Under the pieces are notes generated by a model. That model ran no database searches and had not been told where the DNA came from. It was given only the letters and a program-made list of their open reading frames with translations. The translations under genes were made by a program, and so were the position numbers. A stretch of DNA of 64,000 bases from Colias croceus (lineage: Eukaryota; Arthropoda; Insecta; Lepidoptera; Pieridae), in contig NC_059538.1 of NCBI RefSeq assembly GCF_905220415.1, positions 7,254,001-7,318,000 of the forward strand, read 5' to 3'. Positions 43,001 to 58,000 of the stretch are shown here, piece after piece (positions within the stretch are counted from its first letter, which is position 1; each line of letters starts with the position of its first letter).

Positions 43001-46000
43001 AGAGGTAATAAACATACCTAGAGTATTTGCTAATAGCATCATAGCAACATTAATGTTCTATAAATCGAAACTAATCCGGACATTTCGCAGTCACACTCCG
43101 CACTGCGACGCAGCGTGTCATTAAAATTTACCAAAACCACGGGCTGCGAATGAAACAATCCTCGCGAAGGTACCTGTTTACACAAAGCTGTTTGTGACGT
43201 CAAACCTCGGCTACAAATACCAATTACCTCTCATCCTAATACGATTTTAAGTCTTTGTTCCCTTACTCTACATCGAAAATAATTTAATCGGAGGTCCTTT
43301 ATTGTGTATTATTTGCAATGGAAACCACGAGCAAATTTTACAGCTCGGGATTATTTGTAATTACGACGATTGCCCAATTGCATTGAATTTTCAGCTTATT
43401 TTTAGTACTTGGACGGGCACGACGGAGTTTCTTTCAAACCCGTAATTTGGACCGGAACTTTGGGTGAGCGGGCGCCTAAATGAACAAAATTGTGAACGAC
43501 AGTTTATAAAAAGAGCAGGGTAGACTTTATTCGATTTATTTATTTGGTCCTCAAGATGTCTCGCTTTCATTGTCTGCTTTGGTTTTTGTCTTTCTTGTTT
43601 AGTCTTTTAAAAAATCTTAAAATATTGTCGGTACAAAATTCTTTGTCTCCGAGTTCACCCTTGCCTGCCATGCCTTTATTTGATTTTTTTTACGGGTAGA
43701 GGAAATGAAAAATTTTTTTGGTTGTGTTATTTAAAACAAATTTTGATTGTTGTACGTATCTAAAAAAAACAAGCACCTACATATATTTTACTATAGTTCA
43801 AAACTTTTTACCACTAATGATACAAAGAAATTCACACACATCTGAAAATATTGTAATGCAGACTATAGCTATATACTAATATTACATTTTCCCTAGATAT
43901 GATGACGTGTCGGCTGGGTTCGCGGCGGCTGGGCGGGTCGCGAGGCTCCCTGCAAGCCGGCACCGCATGCTCTGCTGCGAGTGAATTGGATCTCTCTTTA
44001 CGCTCACGACGCTCACATAAAGCTAGGTAAGCATACATTATACGTAAAATGAAGAATATCTATAGATAAATAAAAAAGGATTATTTATTGTCGCATAATT
44101 ACAACATCGTTTTGATACGGTACTAACCACAGAAAGAGTATAAGCTCACAAAACTATATCTATTGAGAACTTAAACCGCTTTATAGATTTACTTAATAAC
44201 TTTTATAAACGATATTTAGTAAAATAATCTAACCATTATGATTTTATTTTAAATGTGAAAATTAAAGTTAAACATTTAAAACTCATGAAGGCGTTCCCAT
44301 CGTTTTATAAATTTGTTCAAAATTTGATACTAAACGAAAAAGTAAACATTAGCGTTGAAAGTTTGATTCAGTTTTGGATTCAAATAAGCTAGAGCTTTTG
44401 TGCAACTTTGAATATTCGTATTAAGTATATATTTTATGGAATAAACTAATTCAAATAAACATTTCATATCAATTAAAGTTGTTTCACACAAACAAACTAT
44501 ACACAATTAGCCTACAATACGTGGTCTCCGTAGCGATGTTATATATTTCTCTATTATTTGTGGAGAATACAAAGCAATAGGAGTATTTGTTTAGGAAATG
44601 TTGTTATTATTAGTTATGCGCCTTAGAAGGATGAAGGGAAAGTTGCTCAAGTATGAAATATTGACTGTATTCGGTATATACGCATAATAAATGATTACCC
44701 GAGAGCTTAGGCCAAAAATAACTCGAATGACCTACTTTTATATAGAATGTAATCAGTTCAAATGAAGTCTAATCACCTTTACAAAATTATACTAAACATC
44801 ATTATTTTCTCTTCAACCTACAGCCCTAAAACATTCTTAATCCGCAGCGTATTTTTAAAAAGATTGTTCGATTTCTCTGTGCGATCGACTTTTCTTTTCG
44901 ACGGGGAATTTTTACCCAATGGTCTCATTTAGAATCTGAGGCTGTATCAACTTCCCCAGGGATGCCTCATAAGTATCGGTCCCAAGTATGTATAAGAAAT
45001 AAAACATCGGTTTCCCTTCCTCCTTATGTCGCATTTGTCACTGCTAAGGTTCGTGATCATTTTCTTTAAAAGTCTTAAATTGGACTGGACACTTAACTGG
45101 AAAGTACTATTGCCTTATTTAAATATATGGTTAACTAAGCTTTATGCAAAAAAATTGACATATTCTTAAAGCGAATTCTAGATTGATTTGAGTTTTTTAA
45201 ATTCATAATTTTTTTACGTCTTAAACAAATATCACATTAAAAAATAATAACAACAACTACTACTAACTACGGTGAACTAATGGAATTTTCCACTAGGATA
45301 GAAACACGTATTGGAGAAACTATTATAACAAAGTACGTTAATCACAAGTTCTTTACCTTGCGGGTGTACTAACTTTTACTCGAATCCTTTAATAGAATCG
45401 TAATATTGCAAATGATCGAACTTTCCAGAAGTTTCTTCACCGTCTCTTAGAAACAAAGTCGGAGCAAATTAAATGATATCTTGGATGGATACTTGTATAT
45501 TACTGTCGTCTTTGTTGTGCAATAAGTGTTTATATTTATTCAAATAACATTTCCTTACTTCTCATTGTATATTATGTATTATTCATTAGTCTTATATAAT
45601 GATTGTGAAAATGAACTTTTGTTAATATCCGGTTTTAAGGGTACCTAAACTTAATTGACTTTCTATAAAAGGCGTCAGATGGTCTATGAATAACGTTTAT
45701 AAAACGTTTATATTTGTCATTTTGTAGCTTTTGTAGGAAATAGAGGATTGTTTTCATCCGTCATGACGTTATTGATAGCAATTCTAAAATAGGTTATAGC
45801 ACACATTTACCGGGTTCAGACTGGGTTTTATGTATGCAGTACCTAGTGATGACGTGTGAGGTGTGACGTGTACGTTCTGCGCTATGCAAAAGCAATATTA
45901 TTTCGCATCCTCTAAACTGGAGCTGTCAAGCAGCTTTCAACGATAAACCAGATATATTGTGCTTCTATCTCTGAGATAATCTCACCCAGTTAGCGTTTAA

Positions 46001-49000
46001 ACAAAAGTGCACCGTAAATTGGGGCGTTTCTTGGATTGTACTTGAACGATGCGCTATCATTTATTGTGAATACTTTTTAAATCTCCGAGGGTGCATGTAT
46101 AGTAGAAATTTATATAATATGAGTGCAATTATCAAAAGTTTCTATACTTTTGAATGATATTTTCAAATTATAAAACGAAGCGATTCTGAGTATTTTAAAA
46201 TTAAAAAGCATAGATTGAATTTACAGTTAAATAAACAAAAATAAAATTTACATCATTGCAAAAATCTACACTCAAAAGCAAAAATAAAACACAGCATAAA
46301 AATAACTTACACAAGTCCAACCAACTCAGCAGTACACGTATACAGGTACGGGTATGTGTAGTTTCTTTGTTACTCGTTAACGCGCTATTCACTTACTGGC
46401 TCGGAAAATCTTCGCCATAAACTGAATACAACTGGCTTTTACCTTACGTTTTTAATTTATACATTGTTTATCCACCATAAAAATGTTGTACGGTTTCAAA
46501 ATGTTTAGTATTGAGAGAAATTTATTGCTGTTTACGTAACAAAAAGCACATTTTCCTAAAGTATCAATTATTTGGCGTTAGGTGGTAAACGTGTGCCGTG
46601 CCCATTAAAGCAGCCGTGGAGTGCCAGCTTCGAGGGCCCGTCTCTTGTTTGTTGAGGCACGTGAGAGCCCTTATTTTAAGAGAGCCTTAATCATAAGTGT
46701 CCCGTCATTCAGAGATACGAGCTAAAGAAGGAGGGAGGAGGTTGGCCCAGAGTAAATAAGAGATTTTATCGTTAGATCAAGTTAAACAAGCCAAATTAGT
46801 AGTTAGATATTGTTCATTTCGTGTAGAATTAATTATTTAATTAAAAATGCATTTATTTATAGATAAAAAATCTGATACCATTAAAGTGCATAGAAATAAA
46901 TATCCTCAACGCGTTATTTTTGTTAAAAAATAATAAAAATTTTAACAAACAAAAAGTATTTAAAATATTACTAGCAAAAGCTTTCACAAAACGGCATTCG
47001 CAGTAGAAATATCGATAAAATACGTTTTATTTTCTGAATCCGCCTATTTCCATTGAGGCGTTTCTATAGTAAATCTCGTGAAATGTAACATTTCAACGCA
47101 GGTAGCAATGTTAAGCCAGCAATATTGGGAGTCGTGCGAGCGGGCGACGCGCCGCCTCACCATCGAATCACATTTTTGAACGGTTTATATCTCATTTCAC
47201 ACTACGACAGCTCGAAGCGAGCACTTTTACCCCTCAGTCCCTCGATACTGCATTTGAAAAACCAATTTTTACCGGTAGCCGCTCATGTGCCACTAAGTCG
47301 ATTGAGCTTTGGAACTGCGGCGGGTATTCCTCGGCTTTTCCTCGTGCTATCGAATTCTATTAAAATTGATCAGGTTGATCTCGTTTTTAGCTGAAATTCA
47401 ATTACAATATACACTCAAAATTGAATTCTTTTGTAACTTTTCGTCTTAAGTGGGGTATTTTAATTTAATAAATAAATGTGAATTCAACTCTATCATCTTC
47501 GTGTATTTCAGAGATTAAGGCTATGATATTTTACTGATTGATAACTTAACAGATTTCACATACATTCAAAAGAAATGCCACTAACCAACGATGCGCTCTA
47601 AGAAAAATCGATTTAATCAATCTGCTATTGTTGCGTGTTCTCCAATTCATACCATAGTGTTTATTATCTGTGTCTACTGATGTCATTCATGATACATTAA
47701 CTGTATAGATTAAAACTCCTGGGTGCAAGTGGCGAGGCCCCACTGCTCGGCGGCTGGCGCAGCACGCCGCACACGCCGCACGCGACGCCCGCCCCGCACC
47801 ACTCGCACAACCACCTCGCTTCTCATTGTAACGGCACTGACAGGTTAGTTACTACCAGTTGCTAATGACTCATACTAACTTTGCTAATAGATTTAACTTT
47901 TAATACTGTTTTGAGAAAAAGATGTTGCGGATTAAAAAGGGGATGTTTTCGTGGTATAAACCGGTAACTGCAAAATTTTATGAGAGGTAATTATTATAAA
48001 AATTCGATCACGACGCTGGACTCCTTTACTCTGGACTCCTGGACTCCTGGACGCTAACCAGCATACTTTCGCGTCATTCCGGGGCGGATGCTTGACCAAC
48101 TCGGCCACTCGCCCCGAGTCGAGTCCCGCCTCGTGATCAAATTTTTTCTTCTCTTTATAAATTTATATTTATAAAACATTCCAATGTCATAAATTCAAAT
48201 TCAGAGGTAATTCATTTTGAAACTCAAACATTTTGTAAGGTTTATCACTTTTATTATACTACGTACTTTAATTTATGTGATTATTCCTATGTTTCATTTA
48301 TAAATTTTGATTCATATAATTTGAAGTTATTATTTGATGGATTATGTAAAATATTTAACGAATTATTCGTTAAGTCGTTTTACAGTAAAAAATAACATTG
48401 TTTTAATTAAAAAAAGTGTATGTAATCAATAATAATTAAGAATTCATTAAAAAGCTGTTACAGTATCCAACAGCTGCAAAAATTTGTTAAGGGATACTAT
48501 TATAACTACTAGTTCTGGATACATCGCCCATTTTTGCAAGTGACTACTATCAAGCTAATTTTCCGTTTGTAGCTTTATTTTGATGAGACGCCCAATAATT
48601 TCGTGTACGAAAGTCTCGATTGTGGTAGCTAACAGAGATAACAAGGATAAAAATTTTTGATTTGATGGTTCTCAAATATTTATTACTAACTTAATTTTTT
48701 TTTTGTTCAATCTCAAGATAATTACCTAAATTATTCGAAAAAATATTTGTCCTACAAAATCTATGGTTTGTTCAAAGAGTCCCCCTTTCCAAAGTGTATC
48801 GATAACGAGGTCATCATAAATGATTACTAACAAGCAGATTTTTTTGTTTTCACTTAGTTAATGTTTATATTATAATTCAACAGACATATTGTCCTACAAA
48901 TTGCGTAATAAATATTTGAGAACCATCAAATCAAAAAATTTTATCCTTGTTATCTCTGTTACCTACCACAATCGAGAGTTTCGTACACGAAATTATTCGG

Positions 49001-52000
49001 TGTCTCATCAAAATAAAGCTACAAACGGAAAATCAGCTTGATAGTAGTCACTTGCAAAAATGGGCGATGTATCCTGAACTATACGGAGTGCATGAGTTAA
49101 AGTTTGAGTTTTTAAATAATTATCTCAGATTTTAACCTTTATGTTAAAATGTTCCTGTTTTGTATAATATTGGAATATTCGATGCGCCTGTATTTCAGAG
49201 TTATTCAGCAACTATTTACTATTTCATCACGAGAACAAGTTTTCATGTAAACACCCGCGGCTGTGTGCATACTCGAGAGTCAGTCTCCGATTTTATTTTA
49301 ACAAAATTCCTTTCGATCTTAGCTTAAGTAATTCATTTCTGTTATGTGTAACTTTTATAAACATTATGTTGACCAAAATATTTTAATCAGCAATAAATTA
49401 AAATGTTATTATGCGTTACTTTATAAAACGTTATGATTTACATCTGAATTGATTTCGAATCGTTGATAGATATTGAAAACAGGTTCTCCGAAAGCGATAT
49501 TAATTGAACTTACTTGAATTGCGGCTTCATTTTCATGTTCATGTGACATTTCGTTATTGACTCTATATTACGTGTTATTACATACGTCGAAGTCCCTGCT
49601 TGTCGATGTCAGTATACAATCAGTCTATGTAAACCTGTACATATGAATTAATATGTATTGTTATAACACGCATACATTATTGGCTGATAGTAATGTGATC
49701 TGTTGCCATTGATTGTTGTGAGAACATAAATTGAATTCAAAATGGATTCTGTTTGATCTAAACTAGTCTTAATAGGCTATTACATCGAGAATTAATTGTT
49801 TAATGTGCTTGTATCAGTTACATAGATCGTATTAAATGCAATTTTTAATTGAATAAAAAAGATAAAATAATGACTGTTAATCCGTTTCTGTTGACTTCCA
49901 ATTAAGTAATTAATTACATAATACCAATTCCCTTGCTGAATAAGCCAATAATTTTGAATGATTGAATGCTGGAACATAAAACATCGTTATTTTAGGTAAT
50001 ATAATAAATAATTAATCAATACTCAGTAATTTCACATTGAGTCTACACACAGATATTTCGTATTTCTCTTTGTATCGCCTTTGCAGATGTTTAAAAGATC
50101 TCTGATATTACTTAAAGACACACGTGTTTAACTGGCATCCTTATATTGACACAAACAGTCTATCGATTTTATAAATTGGAGCAACTAATAAATTCAACAA
50201 TTTTGATCAACAGCAGATCCATCCGACGACGGTCGACCTTCAACGCTGGGCCGTTTCGGTTCGGATTGTCATTTTCATTCGTGTTCGACCCCGCCGGCCG
50301 GCTGTGCTATTACTGGTCCATGGTCGTCTCCCTCGCATTCTTATACAACCTCTGGGTCATCGTATATAGATTCGCCTTTCAAGAAATCAATGGTAAGATG
50401 TTCATCTTAAACCCTTTATAGATATATCGAACGCGAAGGCTGGAAGTTTTCATCCGTATAGTTTTTCTGTACCTCATAATTTAGATTCTCACTTAAAGTT
50501 GATTATTTAAGTTTACGTATAACGTTAAAATTAACAATGAATCCTATACTATCCTAACATAATAAATAATGCGATTTGTCATCTAATTAATTTATTATTT
50601 ACTTATAACAAGTTTAATGAACCCTCTCTGATGTGCTTGGAATACGAATTCATGTTTAATTTTTATGAGCGCATAATATTGACTGATATTAATTATTTTG
50701 AAATTTAGTCATTTATATGAAGCTCATGTAACGTCTATTTGAGGAAGCAACTTAGATTAGCAGCCGATCTGGCTTGCATCGATTTAGCGCACTCAGCGAA
50801 TAGTTTGCGTAACTTGCACCGTAGAGAATTAAATTACTTACCTAAATAGCTTTTCTCTTGAATGTCAAAACCGTAAGACAATGTGATACTTTGAAAGACG
50901 CATCTCAATGTAACAACGCTCAAATTTCCTATTGTTTTGTTACAGTCGTCCTTTCATATTTCCACAAAGATATAATCTCATTTGTTATACGCTTTTAAGA
51001 TGGTTTTAGAAGTAGAACATAATATTCAACCCGCCCTTTCAATGCGATATAACGAAGTCCTTAGCCTTTTAATGTCTTTTGTTTCAGGTGAAACGTTAAT
51101 AGTGTGGTTTTGTTTGGATTATTTTTCGGACTTCCTTTATCTGGCGGACATTTTATTTCATTTTCGGACGGGCTACTTAGAAGACGGGGTGTTGCAAACG
51201 GAACCGGCGAAGCTGAGGGCGCATTATATGAACTCTACCACATTTTACATAGACTGTCTCTGTTTATTGCCGCTGGATTTCCTTTATTTATCGATAGGCT
51301 TTAATTCCATCTTAAGATCCTTCAGACTTGTAAAAATTTATCGCTTCTGGGCCTTCATGGACCGTACCGAACGGCACACGAACTATCCTAATTTATTTAG
51401 GTCGACCAGTTTAATTCATTATTTATTAGTGATATTCCATTGGAATGGATGCTTGTACCATATAATATATAAAAACAATGGATTCGGTAGTAAAAACTGG
51501 GTATATCATGATACAGAGACTGCGGACGTAGTGAAACAATATCTACAGAGTTATTATTGGTGCACGTTGGCGCTGACTACAATAGGTGAGTACATTTTTT
51601 CCATATATTCAGTCGTAAAACTAGATTTTATCTTAAAAATTCTCGAACACTGAAATAAAAAGAGATGGATACAACCACGGTCTCTTGTAAAATATAAGGG
51701 ATCATAAACATACCTGAAAAGGTACAACGTAAGTTCGTAACATAAGTTTTAAAAGCAACTTACTTGTAAAGAGGTTATCCTCGAATATTATATGAGGGCT
51801 TTTTAGGCAGGTACGTGATCCTGTATAGTTTACAATATCGTGTTTAATAAGGGCCCTTTATGAAAGTTGATATCAAATATGGGTTGTAAAATAATATATT
51901 ATTATGTCACACATATTTCATTGCAGTACCTAGGAGGCTAGGAGTTTGCGACTGAAATTTTCAATATAGTTTTAATAAATATGTTTTCCAGTAACATTAA

Positions 52001-55000
52001 CAAATACTGTGAAAAAAATTATATGAATATTTAATATAAGTATCACTAAAACAACATTATCTTAATAATTGCAGACAAGTCAAGTCAATGACATAATAAA
52101 AATTCAAGGTGTGTCTGAAAATGTAAAATTAATAGGGTCATTTTCGAAATCTAATACAGTTAATACCGTTAAATAAACTTTACAAATGCTATGCATTCTA
52201 TTACACATAATGCAGATGCTGCAACTGCTTGGCTTACACCCAAAAGAGATTATATTTAGATCGTTTGCACTTTAGTGGCAATTTAAACACCTATATTCCT
52301 AGTACGGGAGTTAAAATGCTGAAAAGGCACTATATAAAAGCATTACGGCGTTTAATTTAAGAAGTATGATACTTCAAGAATTATTTAACACAATTTTCCT
52401 TATTCCTCATCGTCTTAAAAACTTCGTCGATTGGAAATTTTCGAACAAAAAAAAAAAATATATACTTTTAAAGTATTTAGTAGGTCTAGTTTCGACGCGT
52501 TACGATTTTGATCTTCTAGATAGTTTCCATGTAATTTTATCAATGAATGCAGGTATTGTAGAATAAGTAATATCAACTACATAGGTACAACACGAGTTTA
52601 TATCACAAATAATAATAAAATATTTTAAAATAATTTTTTAAATAAAATTTAATATTCTATCCAAATATTATTTTAACCATAAACGTTTAAATAAATTTTA
52701 TATTGCATAAAACTCAAGCGAACACTTTGGTTTATAAGAACTCTCATAAAAGTTGCAGTAAGCGTTCTTAAGGATGATGGCCTTCACAGATTTCAGTTAT
52801 ATCACTTTCGTGAATTTTCTTTAAAATTATGCTTCTCGAAAGAGAAATACAAAGGCTAATCCAATGCTTTTCTATCATAATATTTTTTACAACATAAACG
52901 TAAGCTACTAAAAAATAATAAATACCAACCTAATTATCATGTTTTAAAAACATAATCAATGTTCTCATCATAATTGTCTTTTTTATATGAAACATTTCAA
53001 TATAACATGATATAATATTAAACGTACAGGTAAATCGATGAGGGAAAGTATTCCCAACGGCTTAACGTGACTAAAATATTTAATAATAGAGTGTTTGATG
53101 CGGTAAAGCGCGACACGGGCAACCCGGTCGAGGTCGACTGTTTCCGTCCTATCGGTAAATGGAGATATAATTGCAGGAAAGATAGCGTTTATTTATGTTG
53201 CTTATATGTTATTATCGATTCGAAAGCACCATCAATAGTGATAAGTACATTCGGGATCTTTTAGTTTAGATATATATTTATAATTTGATTAGGCCAATAC
53301 TTTATTTTGTTTCATGTTTGTCCAAAACTCTTTTTCTTTAATGCATTTTTTGTATCATTTCTAAATTACTTGAATGCAATGCGATAGTAATAACTGTTTT
53401 TTGGATTAGTGTTCCTATGATTAGTATCGCTGATCCGTACTCCGATACTCGGATAAAAAATAATATTGTTAAAATTTTGTTATGTCAATTTCGTCCGCGC
53501 ATGTCTAGAAAGCCACAATACAACTCACAATTTAAAAACCTTTTAATACTGACGATACAGAAACTTTTCCTAAAACAAACAGGTTAATTAACGATCAATA
53601 TCGAATATTTGGAAAATTAATTCTTATCCTTATAATTAATTTAATCTACATTTCATTGAGGAAATTTTAAATCTAAAGTAGCTATATTCAGTCAAGATTA
53701 CTTTTAAGCAAAAGTGCTTTTAACTGAGACTTCTAGCAAAAGCACCTTTGACTGAAAAGTTTTCGCCGAAACAGCTATAATAAATATAAAAATTTTAAGT
53801 CCTTTAATTTAAGAAGCATAAACAACTTCAATATTTTCCGTCAATGATATCAAGAAAAACCCGTGGAATTAATTTTAATTCCACGGGTTTTTCTTGGTAT
53901 TACTGAAAGTATATCTCATAACCAAAGTATATAAAATAAAAATATAAAATAATTGTGCGTGTGCTAAGTTCAAATGTTTCAAATATATGTACCTATCTAA
54001 TGAAATAAGCGCGGCAATGATGAAATGTTATTTCATTACGCATAATATATTATTTAGATTTGAAAATCACTATACGTACCAACGTATAGTGATAGGCACC
54101 AGCCTCTTCCCATAATACCCTTTCTTTGTTAACATATTAAAATATTTCGCCGTACTAATCAAACATGCAAATGATATCTATACCCCCTTACGCAAAAACA
54201 TACGTGCGTATTATGCGTTCAAATTAAAATTATTTAACGCAGTACGTACGTAATTTTGAACGCGATAATGTTCCTGGGTTATGGCGGAGGTGTTGGAACG
54301 TCTAGCCTCATTTCATTTAATGAGGCCATTTGAATTTCGCGACTGCGTACACTTATTGCAGATCGCACAAACACGTTTTATGTGTGAGGTATTAAATCAT
54401 TTAATTTTATGATTCCCCACATCTTATTTCATGTGAATTCTACCTTATACATGTCATTTATTTAAAATGTGAACCTTCGGTTATAGGTTAAAGAGCTTAT
54501 CTTTCATTATACTAGCGCAAAATTAGGATATAGAATTATATAATACAATGAACCTATGTCAAAGTAATTTAAGATGTTTTATTAATGTTAAAGTAAATAA
54601 TATTTTATTGGTATTAGATTTTCTTGTATACACTGCTCCTTAATATAAAAACGTACTTCGTAATTACAAAAGGATCCATCATAACGATAAGAAAAATGTG
54701 TTGCGATATTAGGGCCTAACAACATCTAAACAAGGAAAATAGAGCGATTACATTTTTTAAGCTTTTTGTTGCGTAAAGGTTGAATTATGGCTCCGATTTC
54801 GGCGAAAGAATTCTTTTTCAAAGATAAAGGTCTCTTTGTGGCCCTATTATATCAGACTCACTCGGCTGTAATAATCAGCAAAATAATCGGCAAAAAGAAA
54901 TAATCGATTTCTTGTGTTACGTCACTACGTGTACAACAAACAAGAAATACATTAAAATGTTTAAAATCGCAGATACAATAAACATTATTTAACATGATAT

Positions 55001-58000
55001 GAAATGATATAAAACATGGTCATTATTAATTTAACAATAATATTTGTTAAGTTATTCCTACTTTATTTACCATTAGTCTCGGCGCTAATAATGTCCTGCG
55101 CTAATCATAAAGTGTTCTGGAATAAAGTGTAGATAGATGTGGGAAACCAATGTAGAGTTAAAATAAAATATGAAATTAGCACGAAGAACATTTTATAATA
55201 TTTTCATAAGTTTTTAGTGGTACTTAGTAGGATGAGCCTTTCTATAAAATCTAGCCTTTAACATGAATTTCCTAGAAGAAGCTTATTATCTAATGAAAAT
55301 GTGAGGTTCAAGGAATTATGAAAAATATTTCTATAAAGCTTTAAAGATTGTTATCAAATGTTTGTTTGGTTTCTTCCGCTTTCTTGCAACTTTGAACTCC
55401 AACATGAATTCATTCAAAGCAAATATAAGTAATGTATTTACAAATATTGACTCGAAAGTCAGTCGCGGGCCGACCGTGTTTAACGATTCAGTGGCGTTTA
55501 GGTATGTGTATGATTTCTTTCAAATGTTACCAAATCCAATTATGTTCAGTTATTGTGAATATAATATAGCAATACAAATAATTAAAAGTTTGCATTGAGC
55601 CATCTGCCGCATCTCCAGTCGATATTACCCAGGAGTCTACAACGAGAGCGTTCAATAGAAGGGAGTTTATAATAACTTTAACACCCGAAATTCCCAGTGC
55701 GGAAACTTTTCAAATGTGCTCATAATATTTGATATCTGCGGTCGGGTGTACCCAACCCCTAATCAAGGCGCATTCAATTGGCTTACCCAGGGTTTGACAC
55801 CGTTGTATTAATATGCGGATACATTTCGATGCGGTTAACCACTGAAAGCTTTTTAAGAGCTTCTACCTAATTAGTTTACAGTATCGCTTTTATTTTTGGG
55901 AATTTAGAATTTCAGTTATAGAAATGAACGAAGAAAAAGTAAGAAGCGACGTATTTCGTTCAGCAGTTTCAAAAATAGGAAAAGTTTAAAGATAAAATTT
56001 TTTTTAGTAATATATTTCATGAAATCTAATTCTCGATTTGTATATTTTGTGGACGTGTTTAATAATATTGGGTAACGAAAAGTTACACACTTCCCCTATG
56101 TGTTAAATATCAATATATCTTAGCGTGGTTTATCGATACCCTCTATCTAGCGGAATGTTCGAATGAGTTATGTTCTAAGTATTTCTTTGCCTCTTCTAGA
56201 ACCTATAAATCATTCTCCACATAGACTTTTATCCTCTTCAATTGAATGGATGTATCGCATTCCGCAGTGGAAGTGGCCTCTATTCAATTCAAAGTAGCTT
56301 ATAGAGCAATTTATCCTTTTTACCGCTTCCTCGTCACAGGTGCCGGGGCACAAATATCTTCCGTTTCGAGGCTTAATTTGACATTGATTCTATAGAAAGA
56401 TGAAGTTGAAATGTGCAACCTGTTTTAATAATTTTCCTTACAACGGAATATATATACGCTGTCCGCCTTTTCGAGAACTCGCCTTTATACGTTACAGTTG
56501 TCAGTACGAAATGAATAAACTATTTCATAGCTGTCGGGATGTCTATGTGTGTGCTTTTTATTATTCAATATATTTGTCTTTTTAATATAGTAATGTTTTT
56601 CTCCGATACTTTTAGCATACCTGCCAATGTAAAATTATTACTAGAGCAAATTATTACATACTTTTATTTCATTAACTACCATAAAATAAAACTTATTTGA
56701 CGATAGGTTCATTTTACTATTTCAGATTGGATTTTATCCTTAAAATGAACTTTGATGACGTATCTGAGGTACGCCCTACTTTTGCAAAACGAGCGCTATC
56801 TTCAATTAACATTTGAATGTTTCCGACTAAAAATTTACTCATTTCAAGGCAATTATAAATTTGCGCTTCAACGAATTTAACAAATGTGAACTACCGAATT
56901 CACTCGTGCCTCCGTGCAATGGTGGTCGGAGCAATTGTGACCACAACTCGTTATTAATTAAAACTATTTAATTACCGGTGTGCGGCTCGCTTCAAATTGA
57001 GACTAAAACATTATTTAAATTTATTTAGTATCTAGAAAATTACTGCTTCTAGCTGTTAGATTTATAAAGCACTAAATAAAGCGTATATCTTACAAGTTGA
57101 AATTGACTACAGAGCTTCTAAATTTATTTATGCAGTTGTGATATAAATAAATTGAACTACAAGTTGCGGCTCTGAACGGCGACTGCAGTATTTGCTTCCA
57201 GCAATCACGTACCTTCCAATCGTCTAGCCGCTCTGCATCCTGCTATTTGAAAATGAGACCAAAATTATATTTGGCCAGAAAGCGTCCTCGGCTTTCGTTG
57301 CACGGAATTTTAAATTTCAACTTTAAAAGATGATCTATGAATTATGGATGTTTGACTAATACTTAGTTGAAATATTATTTATGCTATCTATTCAATTTTT
57401 CGATCATTCTCTTCGAGTTTGTTTCCTTTAAGGCACCAACCAGAATGAATTTACAAAAATTTTTCAATGAACAATTCGAAGCAAAACAAATAATCGCGTG
57501 ATATTCTTTACAAACGTGCTAACGAAAAAAATAAAACAATGTTCTAATATTAATTTAGAATAGGTACAAGAAAAAAATGTTGTAATTTATAAGATCTAAG
57601 TCGTATAATTTTACAACCCATGTTACCGCAATAAACCCTACGATTAATTAACGGACTTATAAAAATAACAAAGAAGTGAGTTGATGAACTCTACATAGTC
57701 ATACAGTTATTTATAAATAAATTAAATACATTTTCTAATACATATCTATTTGTCAGGTGACCTGCCCCGACCGCGTAGTAAAGGAGAATACGTGTTTGTG
57801 ATAGCCCAGCTTCTGTTCGGGCTCTTGTTATTCGCAACAGTGCTGGGACACGTCGCCAATATCGTCACTTCAGTGAGCACGGCGAGGAAAGAGTTCCAAG
57901 GTAAGGTTGTTCATAATTATTTGTAGTACGTTCTTATATTTTACAGCTTCGTCTTTCGCCGGATTGAAGAAGGATTAACTGAAAATAATACATACAACAT

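Larger units (their letters stand above)
27735..43896 (+). other. Channel intron 2 (16.2 kb)
   Basis: AT-rich. Holds a Helitron (30413-30621), a palindrome (33563-33591), a Harbinger-like element (35054-35785), an RTE retrotransposon (36776-39848) and a broken Cys-rich ORF (42548-42799). A small tandem of GATCTACATCAA-like units lies at 29033-29062. Other stretches, 27735-30412, 30622-35053 and 39859-42547, show no recognisable gene. Confidence 0.5.
47844..50213 (+). other. Channel intron 4
   Basis: 2.4 kb intron holding the tRNA-related unit (47998-48146) and the foldback MITE (48512-49079). The remainder, 49080-50213, is AT-rich with no gene seen. Confidence 0.6.
51586..57756 (+). other. 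Channel intron 6 (6.2 kb)
   Basis: AT-rich intron that interrupts the selectivity filter. Contains two near-perfect hairpins (53851-53896 and 54066-54093). Short open frames at 52366, 53067, 55362 and 56400 show no recognisable domain. GC-richer patches near 56.9-57.0 and 57.2 kb are unexplained. Confidence 0.6.
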